Source: Pelagibacteraceae bacterium (GTDB lineage: Bacteria > Pseudomonadota > Alphaproteobacteria > GCA-002720895). From it: a DNA stretch of 64,000 nucleotides. The notes below the pieces were generated by a model. It ran no database searches. It was not told the origin of the DNA and saw nothing but the letters and a program-made list of their open reading frames with translations. Within the stretch, counting starts at the first letter, position 1; every line of letters begins with the position of its first letter. The stretch covers positions 46,191 to 110,190 of the forward strand of contig PBCY01000020.1 in assembly GCA_002717245.1 (NCBI GenBank), in the 5' to 3' direction. Of this stretch, positions 50,079-62,158 are shown piece by piece. The translations under genes and the position numbers were made by a program.

Positions 50079-52108
50079 TTTGCAATTTTTTTACTAGTAA
50101 TTAATTCCAAATCAGTTAATTTTATTTTTTTTATTTTATCTCTAATTTTAGCTGCTTCTTCAAATTCTAAGTTTGAGGCATGCTGTAACATTTCTTTTTC
50201 TAATCCAGAAATATAGGATTTTATATCTTTCTTCTTTGTTATATATTCTTGGTTATCTACTTTAACAGTATAAGTGTCTTTTTCATAAACAGATTCTAAA
50301 ATATTATTTATTTCTTTTTTTATACTTTTAGGAGTTATCCCATTATTTTTATTGTAAGTAATCTGCTTTCTTCTTCTTCTATCAGTTTCATCTAATGCTT
50401 CAATTATACTTTTGGTTTTTTTATCTGCATATAGTATTACTTTACCATCAACATTTCTTGCGGCTCTTCCTATAGTTTGAATTAAAGATGTTTTTGATCT
50501 TAAAAAACCTTCTTTATCAGCATCTAGTATTGCAACTAAGCCACATTCTGGAATATCTAAACCTTCTCTCAGTAAATTAATTCCAATTAAAATATCAAAA
50601 TTTCCCATTCTTAATTCTCTAATAATTTCAATTCTTTCCAATGTATCAATATCTGAGTGTAAGTATCTTACTTTTAAATTTGCTTCTTCAAAATATTCTG
50701 TTAAATCTTCAGCCATTTTTTTTGTTAAAGTAGTAACCAAAACTCTTTGAGATTTTTCTATACAAATTTTACATTCATTCATTAAGTCATCAACTTGGGA
50801 TGAAGCTGGTTTTATTTCACATTCCGGGTCAATTAAACCCGTAGGTCTTACAACTTGTTCTATTAACATTCCATCAGACTGCTTTATTTCCCAATCACTT
50901 GGAGTTGCAGATACAAATATTGTTTTTGGTCTCATTTTTTCCCATTCTTCAAATTTTAAAGGTCTATTATCTAAACAAGATGGCAATCTAAATCCATATT
51001 CTGATAAATTTGATTTTCTTGAAAAATCACCTTTATACATTCCGTGAAGTTGTGGAATCGAAACATGACTTTCATCAACAAAAATTAGCGCATCATTTGG
51101 TAAATATTCAAATAATGTTGGCGGTGGTTCACCTTCTTTTCTTCCTGTCAGATATCTGGAATAATTTTCAATTCCTGAGCAACTTCCAGTTGCTTCAATT
51201 GTTTCTATATCAAAATTAGTTCTTTGTTCGATTCTTTCCGCTTCAAGAAATTTATTTTCTTTTTTAAAAAAATTTAATCTTTCTTCTAATTCAATTTTAA
51301 TATTTTTTATCGCTTTATGCAGAGTTGGTTTTGGAGTTACATAATGGCTATTTGGGAATATTTTAACGAAATTTAATTCATTATTTTTTTTTCCAGTTAA
51401 AGGATCTATCGATGTAATTGTTTCAATTTTTTCGCCGAAAAATGATATTCTCCATGAACAATCATCATAATGAGATGGAAAAATATCTATAACATCTCCT
51501 CTTACTCTAAAAGTTCCTCTATAAAAATTAATATCATTTCTAATATATTGAAGTTCTACTAGTTTAGTAATTAAATGGCTTCTGTTAATTATATCGCCTT
51601 TATTTAAAAGAAATGTCATAGTTGAATATGTTTCTGGAGACCCAATACCATATATACAAGATACACTAGCGACAATTATTACATCGTTTCTTTCAAAAAG
51701 AGCTCTTGTCGCTGAATGACGCATTCTATCAATTTGTTCATTAATAGATGATTCTTTTTCTATAAAAGTATCAGTTCTTGGTACATAAGCCTCAGGCTGA
51801 TAGTAATCATAATAAGAAACAAAATATTCAACAGCGTTATTAGGAAATATTGTTTTCATCTCAGAGTATAGTTGCGCAGCTAAGGTTTTATTAGGTGCAA
51901 GAATCAAAGTTGGTTTTTGTGTTTCTTGGATTACATGTGCCATTGTGAATGTTTTACCTGATCCTGTTACTCCTAAAAGAGTTTGATTTTGTTGATTATT
52001 TTTAATATTTTGTACAATTTTTTTTATTGCAGCCGGTTGGTCACCCGAGGGTTTAAATGGTGATTTTATATTAAATTTATTAATTTGTTTTTTTTCAATG
52101 TTATCCAT
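50075..52108 (-). CDS. uvrB: Excinuclease ABC subunit B
   Basis: [68 protein letters not shown]. Confidence 0.98.
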   Translation of the reverse strand: MDNIEKKQINKFNIKSPFKPSGDQPAAIKKIVQNIKNNQQNQTLLGVTGSGKTFTMAHVIQETQKPTLILAPNKTLAAQLYSEMKTIFPNNAVEYFVSYYDYYQPEAYVPRTDTFIEKESSINEQIDRMRHSATRALFERNDVIIVASVSCIYGIGSPETYSTMTFLLNKGDIINRSHLITKLVELQYIRNDINFYRGTFRVRGDVIDIFPSHYDDCSWRISFFGEKIETITSIDPLTGKKNNELNFVKIFPNSHYVTPKPTLHKAIKNIKIELEERLNFFKKENKFLEAERIEQRTNFDIETIEATGSCSGIENYSRYLTGRKEGEPPPTLFEYLPNDALIFVDESHVSIPQLHGMYKGDFSRKSNLSEYGFRLPSCLDNRPLKFEEWEKMRPKTIFVSATPSDWEIKQSDGMLIEQVVRPTGLIDPECEIKPASSQVDDLMNECKICIEKSQRVLVTTLTKKMAEDLTEYFEEANLKVRYLHSDIDTLERIEIIRELRMGNFDILIGINLLREGLDIPECGLVAILDADKEGFLRSKTSLIQTIGRAARNVDGKVILYADKKTKSIIEALDETDRRRRKQITYNKNNGITPKSIKKEINNILESVYEKDTYTVKVDNQEYITKKKDIKSYISGLEKEMLQHASNLEFEEAAKIRDKIKKIKLTDLELITSKKIAK

Positions 52109-52209
52109 TTGTTTTCTATAAAATTTTTATTATTAAATTAAATAATTTTATTTAAATTAATACTATCTTTTTTTTCAAAAATTTATTATAGAATACATAG
52201 GATTTTGTT

Positions 52210-53409
52210 ATGAGCATCTTTTCGCAAAGACTATCTAGGATTCAACCTTCACCTACTATAGCTATAACTTCAAAAGCTAAGAAACTAAAACAAGAAGGTA
52301 AGCAGATTATTGATTTTTCAGCTGGTGAACCTGATTTTGATACACCTGATAATGTAAAAAAAGTTGCAATTGAAGCCATAAATAATGGTCAAACTAAATA
52401 CACTCCTGTTAATGGAACAAAAGAATTAATTGAATCGATAATAAAAAAATTTAAAAGAGAAAATGATTTAGTTTTTGAACCAGATGAAATCACAGTTGGC
52501 TGTGGCGGGAAACAAGTAATCTTTAACGCATTATTAGCTACTATTGAAAAAGGAGATGAGATAATAATACCAGCTCCATTTTGGGTATCATATCCAGATA
52601 TGGCTCTTTTAGTAGATGGACAACCTGTTGTATTAGATTGTTCATTAGATAATAATTTTAAAATTAATCCTCAAGATTTGGAAAACAAAATTACAAATAA
52701 AACTAAGTGGATAATATTAAATTCTCCATCAAATCCAACGGGTGCATTTTATACTGAGATGGAATTACAAAATTTAGCAAAAATTTTATTAAAACATCCT
52801 CACGTATGGATTATGTGTGATGATCTATATGAACATATAATATTTGATAATTTAAAATTTAAAAATATTCTACAAGTTGATAATAAATTAAGATCTAGGA
52901 CTTTTGTTGTAAATGGAGTTTCAAAGGCATATGCAATGACCGGATGGAGAGTTGGTTATGGTGCTGGCCCAAAAGAATTAATTAAGGAAATTAGCAAGAT
53001 ACAATCTCAAAGCACAACACACACTTCTTCAATTTCACAAGCAGCAGCGATAGAAGCTTTAGATAATAGTGAAGAATTTATTAAAAAAAATAAAAAGATT
53101 TTTCAAGAAAGAAGAGATCTTATTTATTCTAAGTTAAAAGATTTTCCGTTACTACAAGTTTTCTTACCGCAAGGATCGTTTTATACTTATATTTGTTGCA
53201 ATGATATAATTGGAAAAAAGAAAGAAGACGGAACAGAAATAACTAATGATCTTGATTTGTCAGATTATTTATTAGATGAAGGCGTTGCGGTAGTTCCAGG
53301 AGAAGCTTTTGGATGTACAAATTTTTTAAGAATTTCTTTCGCAACTTCAAATGAAAATATAATTGAGGGTTGTGATAAAATAATTTCTGCTTGTAAAAAA
53401 TTAAAATAG
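52210..53409 (+). CDS. Pyridoxal-phosphate aminotransferase, aspartate aminotransferase-like
   Basis: IDFSAGEPDFDTPDNVKKVA, NSPSNPTGAFY, VNGVSKAYAMTGWRVGY. Confidence 0.94.
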   Translation: MSIFSQRLSRIQPSPTIAITSKAKKLKQEGKQIIDFSAGEPDFDTPDNVKKVAIEAINNGQTKYTPVNGTKELIESIIKKFKRENDLVFEPDEITVGCGGKQVIFNALLATIEKGDEIIIPAPFWVSYPDMALLVDGQPVVLDCSLDNNFKINPQDLENKITNKTKWIILNSPSNPTGAFYTEMELQNLAKILLKHPHVWIMCDDLYEHIIFDNLKFKNILQVDNKLRSRTFVVNGVSKAYAMTGWRVGYGAGPKELIKEISKIQSQSTTHTSSISQAAAIEALDNSEEFIKKNKKIFQERRDLIYSKLKDFPLLQVFLPQGSFYTYICCNDIIGKKKEDGTEITNDLDLSDYLLDEGVAVVPGEAFGCTNFLRISFATSNENIIEGCDKIISACKKLK

Positions 53410-53410
53410 A

Positions 53411-54346
53411 TTATTTAGCTATATATTTTTCAGCATCTAACGCTGCCATACACCCCATGCCAGCAGCTGTAACAGCTTGTCTATATATTTTATCTGCCAC
53501 ATCTCCTGCTGCAAAAACTCCAGGTATATTTGTTTCAGTACTACCTGATTTTGTTACAATATAACCTTCTTTATCTAATTTAATTTTTTTTCTAAAAATA
53601 TTAGTCGCTGGATCGTGTCCAATTGCTATAAAAACTCCATCTAAATCAATTTTTTTTAATTTATTTGTTTTTTTATTAATTATAGAAATATTCGTAACTT
53701 TTTTTGGTTTTTCATTTCCATGAATTTCTTGAACAACACTATCCCATATGACATTAATTTTCTTATTCTTAAGTAATCTTTTTTGTAAAATTTTTTCTGC
53801 TCTTAATTTATTTCTTCTATGAATTAAAAAAACTTTTTTGGCATGTAATGTTAAATAAAGCGCTTCTTCAACAGCAGTGTTACCACCACCAATAACTGCA
53901 ACTGTTTTGTTTTTGAAAAAAAAGCCATCACACGTAGCGCATGCTGAAACACCGTATCCTTTATATTTTTCTTCACTTTTAATGTTAAGCCATCTTGCCG
54001 TCGCACCTGTTGCAATTATAATTGTTTTTCCATAATAAATAGATTTACTATCACCAATTAATTTAAAAGGTTTTGATTTAAAATCACATTCAGTAATAGT
54101 GTCATTAATAATTTTCGTACCGACATTTTCTGCTTGTGCTTTCATTTGATCCATAAGCCATGGTCCTTGTATAACATCTTTAAAACCTGGATAATTTTCT
54201 ACATCAGTTGTTATAGTCATTTGTCCGCCTGGCTGAAGACCGTTTACTAAAATAGGATTCATATTTGCTCTAGCAGCATATATAGCAGCTGTGTAGCCTG
54301 CTGCCCCAGAACCAATAATAATTGTTTCGCTTTTATAAGTTTTCAT
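53411..54346 (-). CDS. trxB: Thioredoxin-disulfide reductase
   Basis: IIGSGAAGYTAAIYAARA, SACATCDGFFF, VIGGGNTAVEEALYL, GVFAAGDVADKIYRQAVTAAGMGCMAALDAE. Confidence 0.97.
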   Translation of the reverse strand: MKTYKSETIIIGSGAAGYTAAIYAARANMNPILVNGLQPGGQMTITTDVENYPGFKDVIQGPWLMDQMKAQAENVGTKIINDTITECDFKSKPFKLIGDSKSIYYGKTIIIATGATARWLNIKSEEKYKGYGVSACATCDGFFFKNKTVAVIGGGNTAVEEALYLTLHAKKVFLIHRRNKLRAEKILQKRLLKNKKINVIWDSVVQEIHGNEKPKKVTNISIINKKTNKLKKIDLDGVFIAIGHDPATNIFRKKIKLDKEGYIVTKSGSTETNIPGVFAAGDVADKIYRQAVTAAGMGCMAALDAEKYIAK

Positions 54347-55283
54347 AATAGATTTTTAATTTTAATTTTATTTTCTTTATTACTTTATCAATATCATTTA
54401 ATACTTTTTTTTTTGTTTTTAAAGATATCTCATCTTTTAAGTAACTAGCTAATTTTAAATTAATAAGATTTTTTATAAACAAACTAAATTTTTTTGATTT
54501 TGTTGGTATATCAATTATGTATGTTGGTTTACCGGTGCTACATGCTTCTGATACCATAGAAACAGAATCACTTGTAACAATAATTGCTTTTGTAAAACTT
54601 ATAGCATTTATATATGAAACTTTTTTTGAACTTGGTAAGATAAATAAAAAATTTTTATTTGATAAATTACTTTTTAAATATAATAAATCTTTTTTATTAG
54701 TTCTTCTAGATACAAGTATCAATATTTTAATTTTTATTTGACGCTCAATTGATTTAAGTTTTTTAATAATTTTATCTAATATATTTTTAGTAATTTTATG
54801 ATGTCTGCTATTTCCGCCAATTAGTACAGTAATAAATTTTTCTTTTAAGATTTTTGGTGGTTTTTTTTTATTTATTTTTTTAACATATTCTTGATTTATT
54901 TTTGTGATAGCTCCTTCAGTTTCAATTATATTTGAACCTCTACAATTGTCGTGTTTTGGAGATATAACAATATCAAAATTATTAATATTTATAGGTGGTT
55001 TTTGAATAAAAATAGAAAATATTTTGTTTTTTGCTTTTTTTTTAATTATTTTTGAATAGTAAGCTGTACTTTTACCACAAGAAATTATTATTTTAGGGTA
55101 GGGTGGTTTTATGTTTTTTTTTTTTTCTAAATTTAAAAAATTTAAAAGATTCCTTTTAAAAAAATTAATTTTTTCTATTTTTATAAGTTTGTAATCAATA
55201 TTTAATTTGTTTGCTAATGACATTGATTGTTTTTCATGGCCAACTAAGCTATCTGATAATATCCAGCAGTCTTTTTTAGACAT
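54333..55283 (-). CDS. ELM1/GtrOC1-like (mitochondrial fission ELM1 family) protein
   Basis: [91 protein letters not shown]. Confidence 0.85.
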   Translation of the reverse strand: MSKKDCWILSDSLVGHEKQSMSLANKLNIDYKLIKIEKINFFKRNLLNFLNLEKKKNIKPPYPKIIISCGKSTAYYSKIIKKKAKNKIFSIFIQKPPININNFDIVISPKHDNCRGSNIIETEGAITKINQEYVKKINKKKPPKILKEKFITVLIGGNSRHHKITKNILDKIIKKLKSIERQIKIKILILVSRRTNKKDLLYLKSNLSNKNFLFILPSSKKVSYINAISFTKAIIVTSDSVSMVSEACSTGKPTYIIDIPTKSKKFSLFIKNLINLKLASYLKDEISLKTKKKVLNDIDKVIKKIKLKLKIYYENL

Positions 55284-58200
55284 TTTTAATAACCTTATTA
55301 ATTTTTGTTTTGAAAAAGTATTTTTGTAAAGAAGATATTTGTAAATTCTTTTTTGATAATTCTTTTATTGCTTCTACTGAAGCTTTTGCACCAGCCATTG
55401 TAGTGTAATAAGGTATCTTATTGCTTATTGCCGCTCTTCTTAAAGTAAAGCTATCTTTTATTGCTTGCGATCCTTCAGTTGTATTAAAAATTAGATTTAT
55501 TTTTCTATTATTAATATAATTTACTATATTTGGGCTTCCTTCTTTTACTTTTTTTATTAGCATGCAATCTATTTTTTTACTTTTTAAAAAATTAGCAGTT
55601 CCCCTAGTAGCAAAAATTTTAAAACCTATTTTTTTAAGATTTTTTACATTTTCATAAACAAATTCTTTGTCACTATTTTTTACAGAAACAAATAAATTTC
55701 CATTTAAAGGTAAATTTACACCGGCAGATAATTGAGATTTTGCAAATGCTTTTCCAAAATTAAAATCCATACCCATTGCTTCTCCTGTAGATTTCATTTC
55801 TGGACCTAAAATAACATCTGAACCGTCAAATTTTGAGAATGGAAAAACAGATTCTTTTACTGCAATATGATTAAATTGTTTTTTTTCTAATTTAAACCTT
55901 TCTAATTTTTCCCCTGTCATTATTAAAGCAGCAATTTTTGCGATTGGAATACCTGTGGATTTTGCAACAAAAGGCACAGTTCTGCTAGCTCTTGGGTTTG
56001 CTTCTATAATATAAATATCATCATTTTGTACAGCAAATTGAATATTTATTAATCCTTTTACTTTTAGTTTGATAGCTAATTTAGTTGTTTGACTTTCTAT
56101 TTTTTTAATAACACTTTTTTTTAATGTATAAGGAGGTATTACACAAGCCGAGTCTCCTGAATGTATTCCAGCTTCTTCAATATGCTCCATTATCCCAGCT
56201 ATATATACTTTTTTTCCATCTGAAATAGCATCTACGTCAATTTCAACCGCTGATTTTAAGTAAGAATCTATAAGCAAAGGAGATTTTTTTGTTATTTTTA
56301 ATGCCTTTTCTGTATATTTAAAAAATTCTTTTTTATCATTAATTATTTCCATTGCCTTTCCTCCTAAAACATAAGAAGGTCTTATAATTAATGGTAACCC
56401 AATTTTTTTTAGACAATTTTTTGCTTCAATGAAATTTTTTGCAGTTGCATTGTCAGGTTGTTTTATTTTTATATCTTTAATTATTTTTTTAAATCTTTTT
56501 CTATCTTCTGCTATATCTATCGAGTCTAATGAGGTACCTAAAATTTTAATTTTTTCTTTAACTAAATGTTTCGCGAGATTTAAAGGAGTCTGCCCTCCAA
56601 ATTGAAGTATTAAACCTAGTAATTTACCATTACTTTTTTCAATTTTGATAATTTCAATTACATCTTCAGGAGTTAGTGGTTCAAAATATAATCTGTCAGA
56701 CGTGTCGTAATCGGTGGAAACAGTTTCAGGATTACAATTAATCATTATTGTTTCAATATTTTTTTTTCTTAAAGCATATGAGGCATGTACACAACAATAA
56801 TCAAACTCTATTCCTTGTCCTATTCTATTTGGTCCACCGCCGATTATAATTACTTTATTTTTCTTAGTTGGTTTTGCTTCACAATTATCAATATTTTTTG
56901 GACTTTTTTCATAAGTTGAATACATATATGGAGTAAGAGAAGAAAATTCAGCAGCACATGTATCAACTCTTTTATAAACTGGTTTTACATTAAATTTGTT
57001 TCTTAAATTTTTTATATCTTTTTCTTTTTTATTAGTTAAAAAAGCTAATCTTTTATCAGAAAATCCTAAGCTTTTTATTTTTAAAATTTCATTTTTATTT
57101 TTTGAGATACCTTTTTTTTTTATTATTTTTTCATAATCTATAATTCTTTTAATTTCTCTTAGAAACCATTTATCGATTTTTGTTTTTTTATAAACATTAT
57201 TAACATTATTTCCTTTTCTTAATTCTTCAGCAATTTGAAAAAATCTTAAAGGTGAAGGATTACTAATATTTGTTTTAATTTTATTTTTTTCTATTGTTAA
57301 TCCGTCATAACCTTTATCTAAAGACCTAACAGCTTTTTGAAAAGATTCGCAAAAGTTTCTTCCAATAGCCATTACTTCACCCACTGACTTCATTGAAGTT
57401 CCTAAAATATTTTTAGTTCCAGGGAATTTTTCGAAAGCAAACCTTGGAATTTTTGTAACGATATAATCAATTGTGGGTTCAAAAGATGCAGGAGTAGTTT
57501 TAGTAATATCATTTTTAATTTCATCCAAAGTCAAACCTACTGCAAGTTTTGCAGCAATTTTTGCTATTGGAAACCCTGTAGCTTTTGAAGCTAATGCTGA
57601 AGATCTGGAAACTCTTGGATTCATTTCAATTACAACCATTTCTCCATTTTTAGGATTTACAGCAAATTGAACATTTGAACCACCAGTATCCACTCCTATT
57701 TCTCTAAGAATAGCAAAGCTAGCATTTCTCATAATTTGATATTCTTTATCAGTTAATGTTAAAGCTGGAGCTACAGTAATACTATCCCCAGTATGCACTC
57801 CCATAGGATCAATATTTTCAATAGAACAAATAACTATACAATTATCATTTTTATCTCTAACTACTTCTAGTTCATATTCTTTCCATCCTAGAACTGATTC
57901 CTCTATTAGCACCTCTTTAATTGGAGAATATTCTAAACCTTGAGTAATAATTTTTTCAAATTCTTTTATATTTTTTGCAGTTCCACCACCCAGACCACCT
58001 AATGTAAAAGAAGGTCTAATTATTAAGGGTAAAGGTAATTTTTTTAAAATTTTTTTTGCAGATTTTAAATTTTTTACAACAAAACTTTTTGGAGTTCTTA
58101 ATCCTAATTTGGCCATTGTTTTTTTAAACAATTCTCTATTCTCAGCTTTTTTTATTGCATTTAGTGAGGCTCCTATTAATTCAATTTTATTTTTTTTAAG

Positions 58201-58521
58201 AATATTATTTTTTTCAATTTCCAAAACAGCATTTAAAGCAGTTTGTCCACCCATAGTCGGCAAAATAGCATCAGGTTTTTCCTTTTTTATAATTTTTTCT
58301 ATGATCTCACTTGTTATTGGTTCAATATAAGTAGAATCTGCAATATCAGGGTCTGTCATTATTGTTGCGGGATTAGAATTAAGTAAAATAACTTTATATC
58401 CTTCTTCTCTTAGCGCTTTACAGGCTTGGGTGCCAGAATAATCAAATTCACATGCCTGGCCTATTATAATTGGTCCTGCTCCTATTATAAAAATTGATTT
58501 TAAATCTTTTCTTTTAGGCAT
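55276..58521 (-). CDS. carB: Carbamoyl-phosphate synthase large subunit
   Basis: [31 protein letters not shown], two ATP-grasp domains, MGS-like C-terminus. Confidence 0.98.
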   Translation of the reverse strand: MPKRKDLKSIFIIGAGPIIIGQACEFDYSGTQACKALREEGYKVILLNSNPATIMTDPDIADSTYIEPITSEIIEKIIKKEKPDAILPTMGGQTALNAVLEIEKNNILKKNKIELIGASLNAIKKAENRELFKKTMAKLGLRTPKSFVVKNLKSAKKILKKLPLPLIIRPSFTLGGLGGGTAKNIKEFEKIITQGLEYSPIKEVLIEESVLGWKEYELEVVRDKNDNCIVICSIENIDPMGVHTGDSITVAPALTLTDKEYQIMRNASFAILREIGVDTGGSNVQFAVNPKNGEMVVIEMNPRVSRSSALASKATGFPIAKIAAKLAVGLTLDEIKNDITKTTPASFEPTIDYIVTKIPRFAFEKFPGTKNILGTSMKSVGEVMAIGRNFCESFQKAVRSLDKGYDGLTIEKNKIKTNISNPSPLRFFQIAEELRKGNNVNNVYKKTKIDKWFLREIKRIIDYEKIIKKKGISKNKNEILKIKSLGFSDKRLAFLTNKKEKDIKNLRNKFNVKPVYKRVDTCAAEFSSLTPYMYSTYEKSPKNIDNCEAKPTKKNKVIIIGGGPNRIGQGIEFDYCCVHASYALRKKNIETIMINCNPETVSTDYDTSDRLYFEPLTPEDVIEIIKIEKSNGKLLGLILQFGGQTPLNLAKHLVKEKIKILGTSLDSIDIAEDRKRFKKIIKDIKIKQPDNATAKNFIEAKNCLKKIGLPLIIRPSYVLGGKAMEIINDKKEFFKYTEKALKITKKSPLLIDSYLKSAVEIDVDAISDGKKVYIAGIMEHIEEAGIHSGDSACVIPPYTLKKSVIKKIESQTTKLAIKLKVKGLINIQFAVQNDDIYIIEANPRASRTVPFVAKSTGIPIAKIAALIMTGEKLERFKLEKKQFNHIAVKESVFPFSKFDGSDVILGPEMKSTGEAMGMDFNFGKAFAKSQLSAGVNLPLNGNLFVSVKNSDKEFVYENVKNLKKIGFKIFATRGTANFLKSKKIDCMLIKKVKEGSPNIVNYINNRKINLIFNTTEGSQAIKDSFTLRRAAISNKIPYYTTMAGAKASVEAIKELSKKNLQISSLQKYFFKTKINKVIKNV

Positions 58522-59680
58522 TTTTTTTTACTAAATAATAAAATTTTTTAAATAATTCTAAATGATCATGTGGTCCAGGCGAAGCTTCAGGATGATACTG
58601 AACTGAGAAAATAGGTTTATTTGTTAATTCTAATCCTTCAATTGAATCATCAAAAAGAGATTTATAAGAAATTTTAACATTTTTTGGTAATGAATTTTTT
58701 ACTACTTCAAAGCCATGATTTTGTACTGTTATTATCACTTTTCCAGTTTTAATTTCTAAAACCGGATGATTTGCACCTCTATGACCATGATGCATTTTTT
58801 TTGTTTTACCACCTAAAGCTAAAGCCAATATTTGATGTCCAAGACATATTCCAAAAGTTGGTATTTTTTTTTTAATGATTGCTTTAATTGTTGGGATAGT
58901 AATTTTTCCTGTTGCTTTTGGATCCCCAGGACCATTGCTCAGAAAAACTCCATCTGGGTTTAAGCTAAGAATTTCTTGTGATTTGATATTTGCAGGAACA
59001 ACAGTAACTTTGCATCCTAAAGAAGCTAAATTTCTTAAAATATTATCTTTTGCTCCATAATCTATTGCGACAATATGATGGTTTTTTTTATTATTTTGTC
59101 CATACCCTTTAAAACTAGCCCATGTTGATTGATTCCAAGAACATTTTTTAATCCTAGTAACTTCTTTTGCTAAATCGCAGTTATTTATACCTTGCCAATT
59201 TTTTAATAGTTTATTAATTTCTTTAAAATTAAAATTACCATTTTTTTTATATGAAATTATTGCATTTACAGCTCCTTTATCTCTTAATATTTGAGTAATT
59301 TTTCTTGTATCTACACCATAAATTCCAACCAGTTTATTTTTTTTCAACCATTTATCAAAATTTTCTGTTGCTCTAAAATTAGATTGTGTAGAAATATTTT
59401 CTCTAATTACTAACCCTTTTGCTGCTGGTTTTTTAGCTTCAGTATCAAATTTATTAGCACCTACATTACCTATGTGTGGGAATGTAAAAGTAATTATTTG
59501 ATTAGAATATGAAGGGTCTGTTAGTATTTCTTGATATCCAAACATTGATGTATTAAAGCACAATTCACCAATTGTTTGAGTTTCCAAACCAATTCCATTT
59601 CCGAAAAAAATAGTGTTGTTTGCTAAGGCTAATACTGCATTAGGTTTTTTAGTGAATAAAAAATTTTCTTTAGGCGGCGT
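58514..59680 (-). CDS. carA: Carbamoyl-phosphate synthase small subunit; likely N-terminus begins at a non-canonical ACG
   Basis: [48 protein letters not shown]; in-frame extension [31 protein letters not shown] upstream of the ORF-track TTG; AGGAGG 6 nt upstream of ACG (59678-59680). Confidence 0.92.
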   Translation of the reverse strand, partial: TPPKENFLFTKKPNAVLALANNTIFFGNGIGLETQTIGELCFNTSMFGYQEILTDPSYSNQIITFTFPHIGNVGANKFDTEAKKPAAKGLVIRENISTQSNFRATENFDKWLKKNKLVGIYGVDTRKITQILRDKGAVNAIISYKKNGNFNFKEINKLLKNWQGINNCDLAKEVTRIKKCSWNQSTWASFKGYGQNNKKNHHIVAIDYGAKDNILRNLASLGCKVTVVPANIKSQEILSLNPDGVFLSNGPGDPKATGKITIPTIKAIIKKKIPTFGICLGHQILALALGGKTKKMHHGHRGANHPVLEIKTGKVIITVQNHGFEVVKNSLPKNVKISYKSLFDDSIEGLELTNKPIFSVQYHPEASPGPHDHLELFKKFYYLVKKNA

Positions 59681-59686
59681 TTTTAA

Positions 59687-59692
59687 CCTCCT
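59687..59692 (-). promoter_or_regulatory. Perfect Shine-Dalgarno AGGAGG for carA
   Basis: Forward strand CCTCCT at 59687-59692, 6 nt from the candidate start codon. Confidence 0.75.
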
Positions 59693-59872
59693 TTAATAAG
59701 CTGTAACTAATTTATTTATTTCATAGCAATATTCAAATCTTTTTTTTTTATAAAATTAACATTAATTTAATAAAATCTCTAAAAAAAAAGAATCAATATT
59801 TTCAGTCAATTATATTTATAAATCAAGTTGATATACATCAAAAAAAAGTTTTTAATAAATCTTTCTTTAAAA

Positions 59873-60334
59873 ATGTTAAAAAAACAACTATCAGAAGACT
59901 TGATTAAAGCTACAAAAAACAGAAATCAAGAATCAATTAATACTATTAGACTTATACTTGCTTCAATTAAAGATAAAGAAATACAGCTTAGGTCGGAAAA
60001 TAAAAATAAAGAAATGTCTGATGAAATAATTATTAATATTTTAAAAAATATGATTAAACAAAGAAATGAAAGTATTGAATTATATGAGAAAGGAAATCGA
60101 CCAGAGTTAGTCGATAAAGAAAAAAAAGAAATTGATATTATAAAGAATTTTTTACCTGAACAATTTGATGAAAGTGCTACTAAAAAAGTTTGTGAAGAAA
60201 TTATAATAAAATTAAGTGCTAAAAATATCTCTGATATGGGTAAAGTTATGGCCGAATTAAAGAAACATAAATCTGCATCTCAAATAGACATGGCTAATGC
60301 AAGTTCTTATGTTAAAATTAAACTTAGCAATTAA
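59873..60334 (+). CDS. GatB/YqeY domain protein
   Basis: MLKKQLSEDLIKATKNRNQESINTIRLILASIKDKEI, LPEQFDE, DMGKVMAELKK; ATG at 59873 preferred over the ORF-track TTG at 59828. Confidence 0.92.
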   Translation: MLKKQLSEDLIKATKNRNQESINTIRLILASIKDKEIQLRSENKNKEMSDEIIINILKNMIKQRNESIELYEKGNRPELVDKEKKEIDIIKNFLPEQFDESATKKVCEEIIIKLSAKNISDMGKVMAELKKHKSASQIDMANASSYVKIKLSN

Positions 60335-60348
60335 ATCGAAATTATTTT

Positions 60349-62118
60349 ATGAAATTTGGCAGCCAATTAATTGATGAAATTAAAACTAGAATAAAAGTTT
60401 CTGATATAGTTTCAAAAAAAGTTAAGCTATCTCCTAGAGGTAGGGAATTTGTTGGTTTATCTCCATTTTCAAATGAAAAGACGCCATCATTTACAGTATC
60501 TGATGAAAAGGGCTTTTATCATTGTTTTAGCAGTGGGGAACACGGGAGTGTGTTTGATTTTGTTATGAAAACTGAGAATTTATCATTTGTTGAAGCAGTG
60601 AAGAAGTTAGCAAGTTATGCAGGAATTTCTGTTGAAGATAAAGTTTATAAAAAAGAAGATATTATAATTCAAAAAAGAATTAAAAATTTAAAAGATATTT
60701 TAACTATAGCAAATAATTGGTTTCATAATAATTTGAAAAGAGAGTTAAAAACCAATAAATTTCTTCAAGAAATTTTCAAAAAAAGAAATTTTAATGAAAA
60801 TATTATAAATACTTTTCTTTTAGGTTATGCACCAAAAAGAAACGATACACTTTATAGTTATTTAAAGTCTAAAGATTTTTCTTCTAAAGATATTTCAGAT
60901 GCTGGTTTAATAATTATTTCAAGTAAAAACAATGAAATATTTGATAGATTTAATAACCGTATTATTTTTCCAATTTATGATTATTCGTCTAATGTAGTTG
61001 GGTTTGGAGGAAAAGCTTTATCGCAAAATCAAATTGGTAAATATGTAAATTCACCTTCAACTGATTTATTTAAAAAAGGAGATCTGTTATTTGGATGGCA
61101 ACAATCAAAAAACAATCCTTTACAAAAAAATGAACTATTTATAGTTGAAGGTTATACGGATGTTATTTCAATGCATATGGCTGGTTATAAAAATGTTGTA
61201 GCACCCTTAGGAACAGCAATAACTGCAAAACAAATAATTTGTTCATGGAGAATTTCTAAAGAACCAATAATATGTATGGATGGAGATGAAGCTGGACAAA
61301 AAGCAGCAAAAAGATTGCCAGAATTAATTTTTCCTCATTTAAAACCCGGGCATTCATTAAATTTTGTTAAATTGCCGTTTGATGAAGACCCAGATAGTTT
61401 AATTTCCTCCAATAATTTAAAGGATTTAAATTTATCTATAGATAATAAATTATCTTTAGTTGATTATGTATGGAATAATTTAATTAGTGGAAAAACTTTT
61501 AATACACCTGAAAAAAGAGCTGAGTTAGAAGAAGAAATTAATAGATTACTAAATTTAATAAATGATTTTAATGTTAAGAAAAATTATAAAAATTTCTTTA
61601 GAGAAAAATTTTTTGAGCAATTTAAGTTTTCTGGTAAAAATATAAAAACAAATAGTAAAAAAGAATTTTTATTAAGTAGGAATATTATTGATACTAATAA
61701 AATTGCAGAAAGAGTGTTAATTGGCTCAGTTATTTTGTTTCCTAGTTTGTTGAAAAAAACTATTAATAAGTTTAGTTCTTTAGTTTTTAGTAATGAAGGA
61801 ATTAACTCAATAAAAGATGATATTGTTCTTTTATTTAATAAGAAAAAAACAATTGAAAATTTGAACATTAGAGCCACATTGTTAAATTCTAAGCATAAGG
61901 ATAATGTTTTAGAAATTATAGATAAATCTATATTACTTCACGCGCCTTTTTTAAAAAGTAAAGATAATTTAGATTTGATTGAAAAAAAGTGGAACGAATA
62001 TTTAGAAGTATATTTAAAAAAAATAGATAATAATAATATGAAAAAGAAAGCAAATGAGTTTTTAACTAAATTAAATCAAGAGAATTATCAAAGATTTAAA
62101 AATATAAAAAAAAAGTAG
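60349..62118 (+). CDS. dnaG: DNA primase
   Basis: [83 protein letters not shown]; followed by rpoD. Confidence 0.96.
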   Translation: MKFGSQLIDEIKTRIKVSDIVSKKVKLSPRGREFVGLSPFSNEKTPSFTVSDEKGFYHCFSSGEHGSVFDFVMKTENLSFVEAVKKLASYAGISVEDKVYKKEDIIIQKRIKNLKDILTIANNWFHNNLKRELKTNKFLQEIFKKRNFNENIINTFLLGYAPKRNDTLYSYLKSKDFSSKDISDAGLIIISSKNNEIFDRFNNRIIFPIYDYSSNVVGFGGKALSQNQIGKYVNSPSTDLFKKGDLLFGWQQSKNNPLQKNELFIVEGYTDVISMHMAGYKNVVAPLGTAITAKQIICSWRISKEPIICMDGDEAGQKAAKRLPELIFPHLKPGHSLNFVKLPFDEDPDSLISSNNLKDLNLSIDNKLSLVDYVWNNLISGKTFNTPEKRAELEEEINRLLNLINDFNVKKNYKNFFREKFFEQFKFSGKNIKTNSKKEFLLSRNIIDTNKIAERVLIGSVILFPSLLKKTINKFSSLVFSNEGINSIKDDIVLLFNKKKTIENLNIRATLLNSKHKDNVLEIIDKSILLHAPFLKSKDNLDLIEKKWNEYLEVYLKKIDNNNMKKKANEFLTKLNQENYQRFKNIKKK

Positions 62119-62158
62119 TTTAAAAATTGCATATTTTAATATAAAGTGTTGGGATTTT

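Noticed and set aside
59828-59872. TTG start at 59828 for the YqeY-domain gene
   Set aside because: Family N-terminus begins at MLKKQLSEDL (ATG 59873); the extension MIYIKKKFLINLSLK is probably 5' leader.
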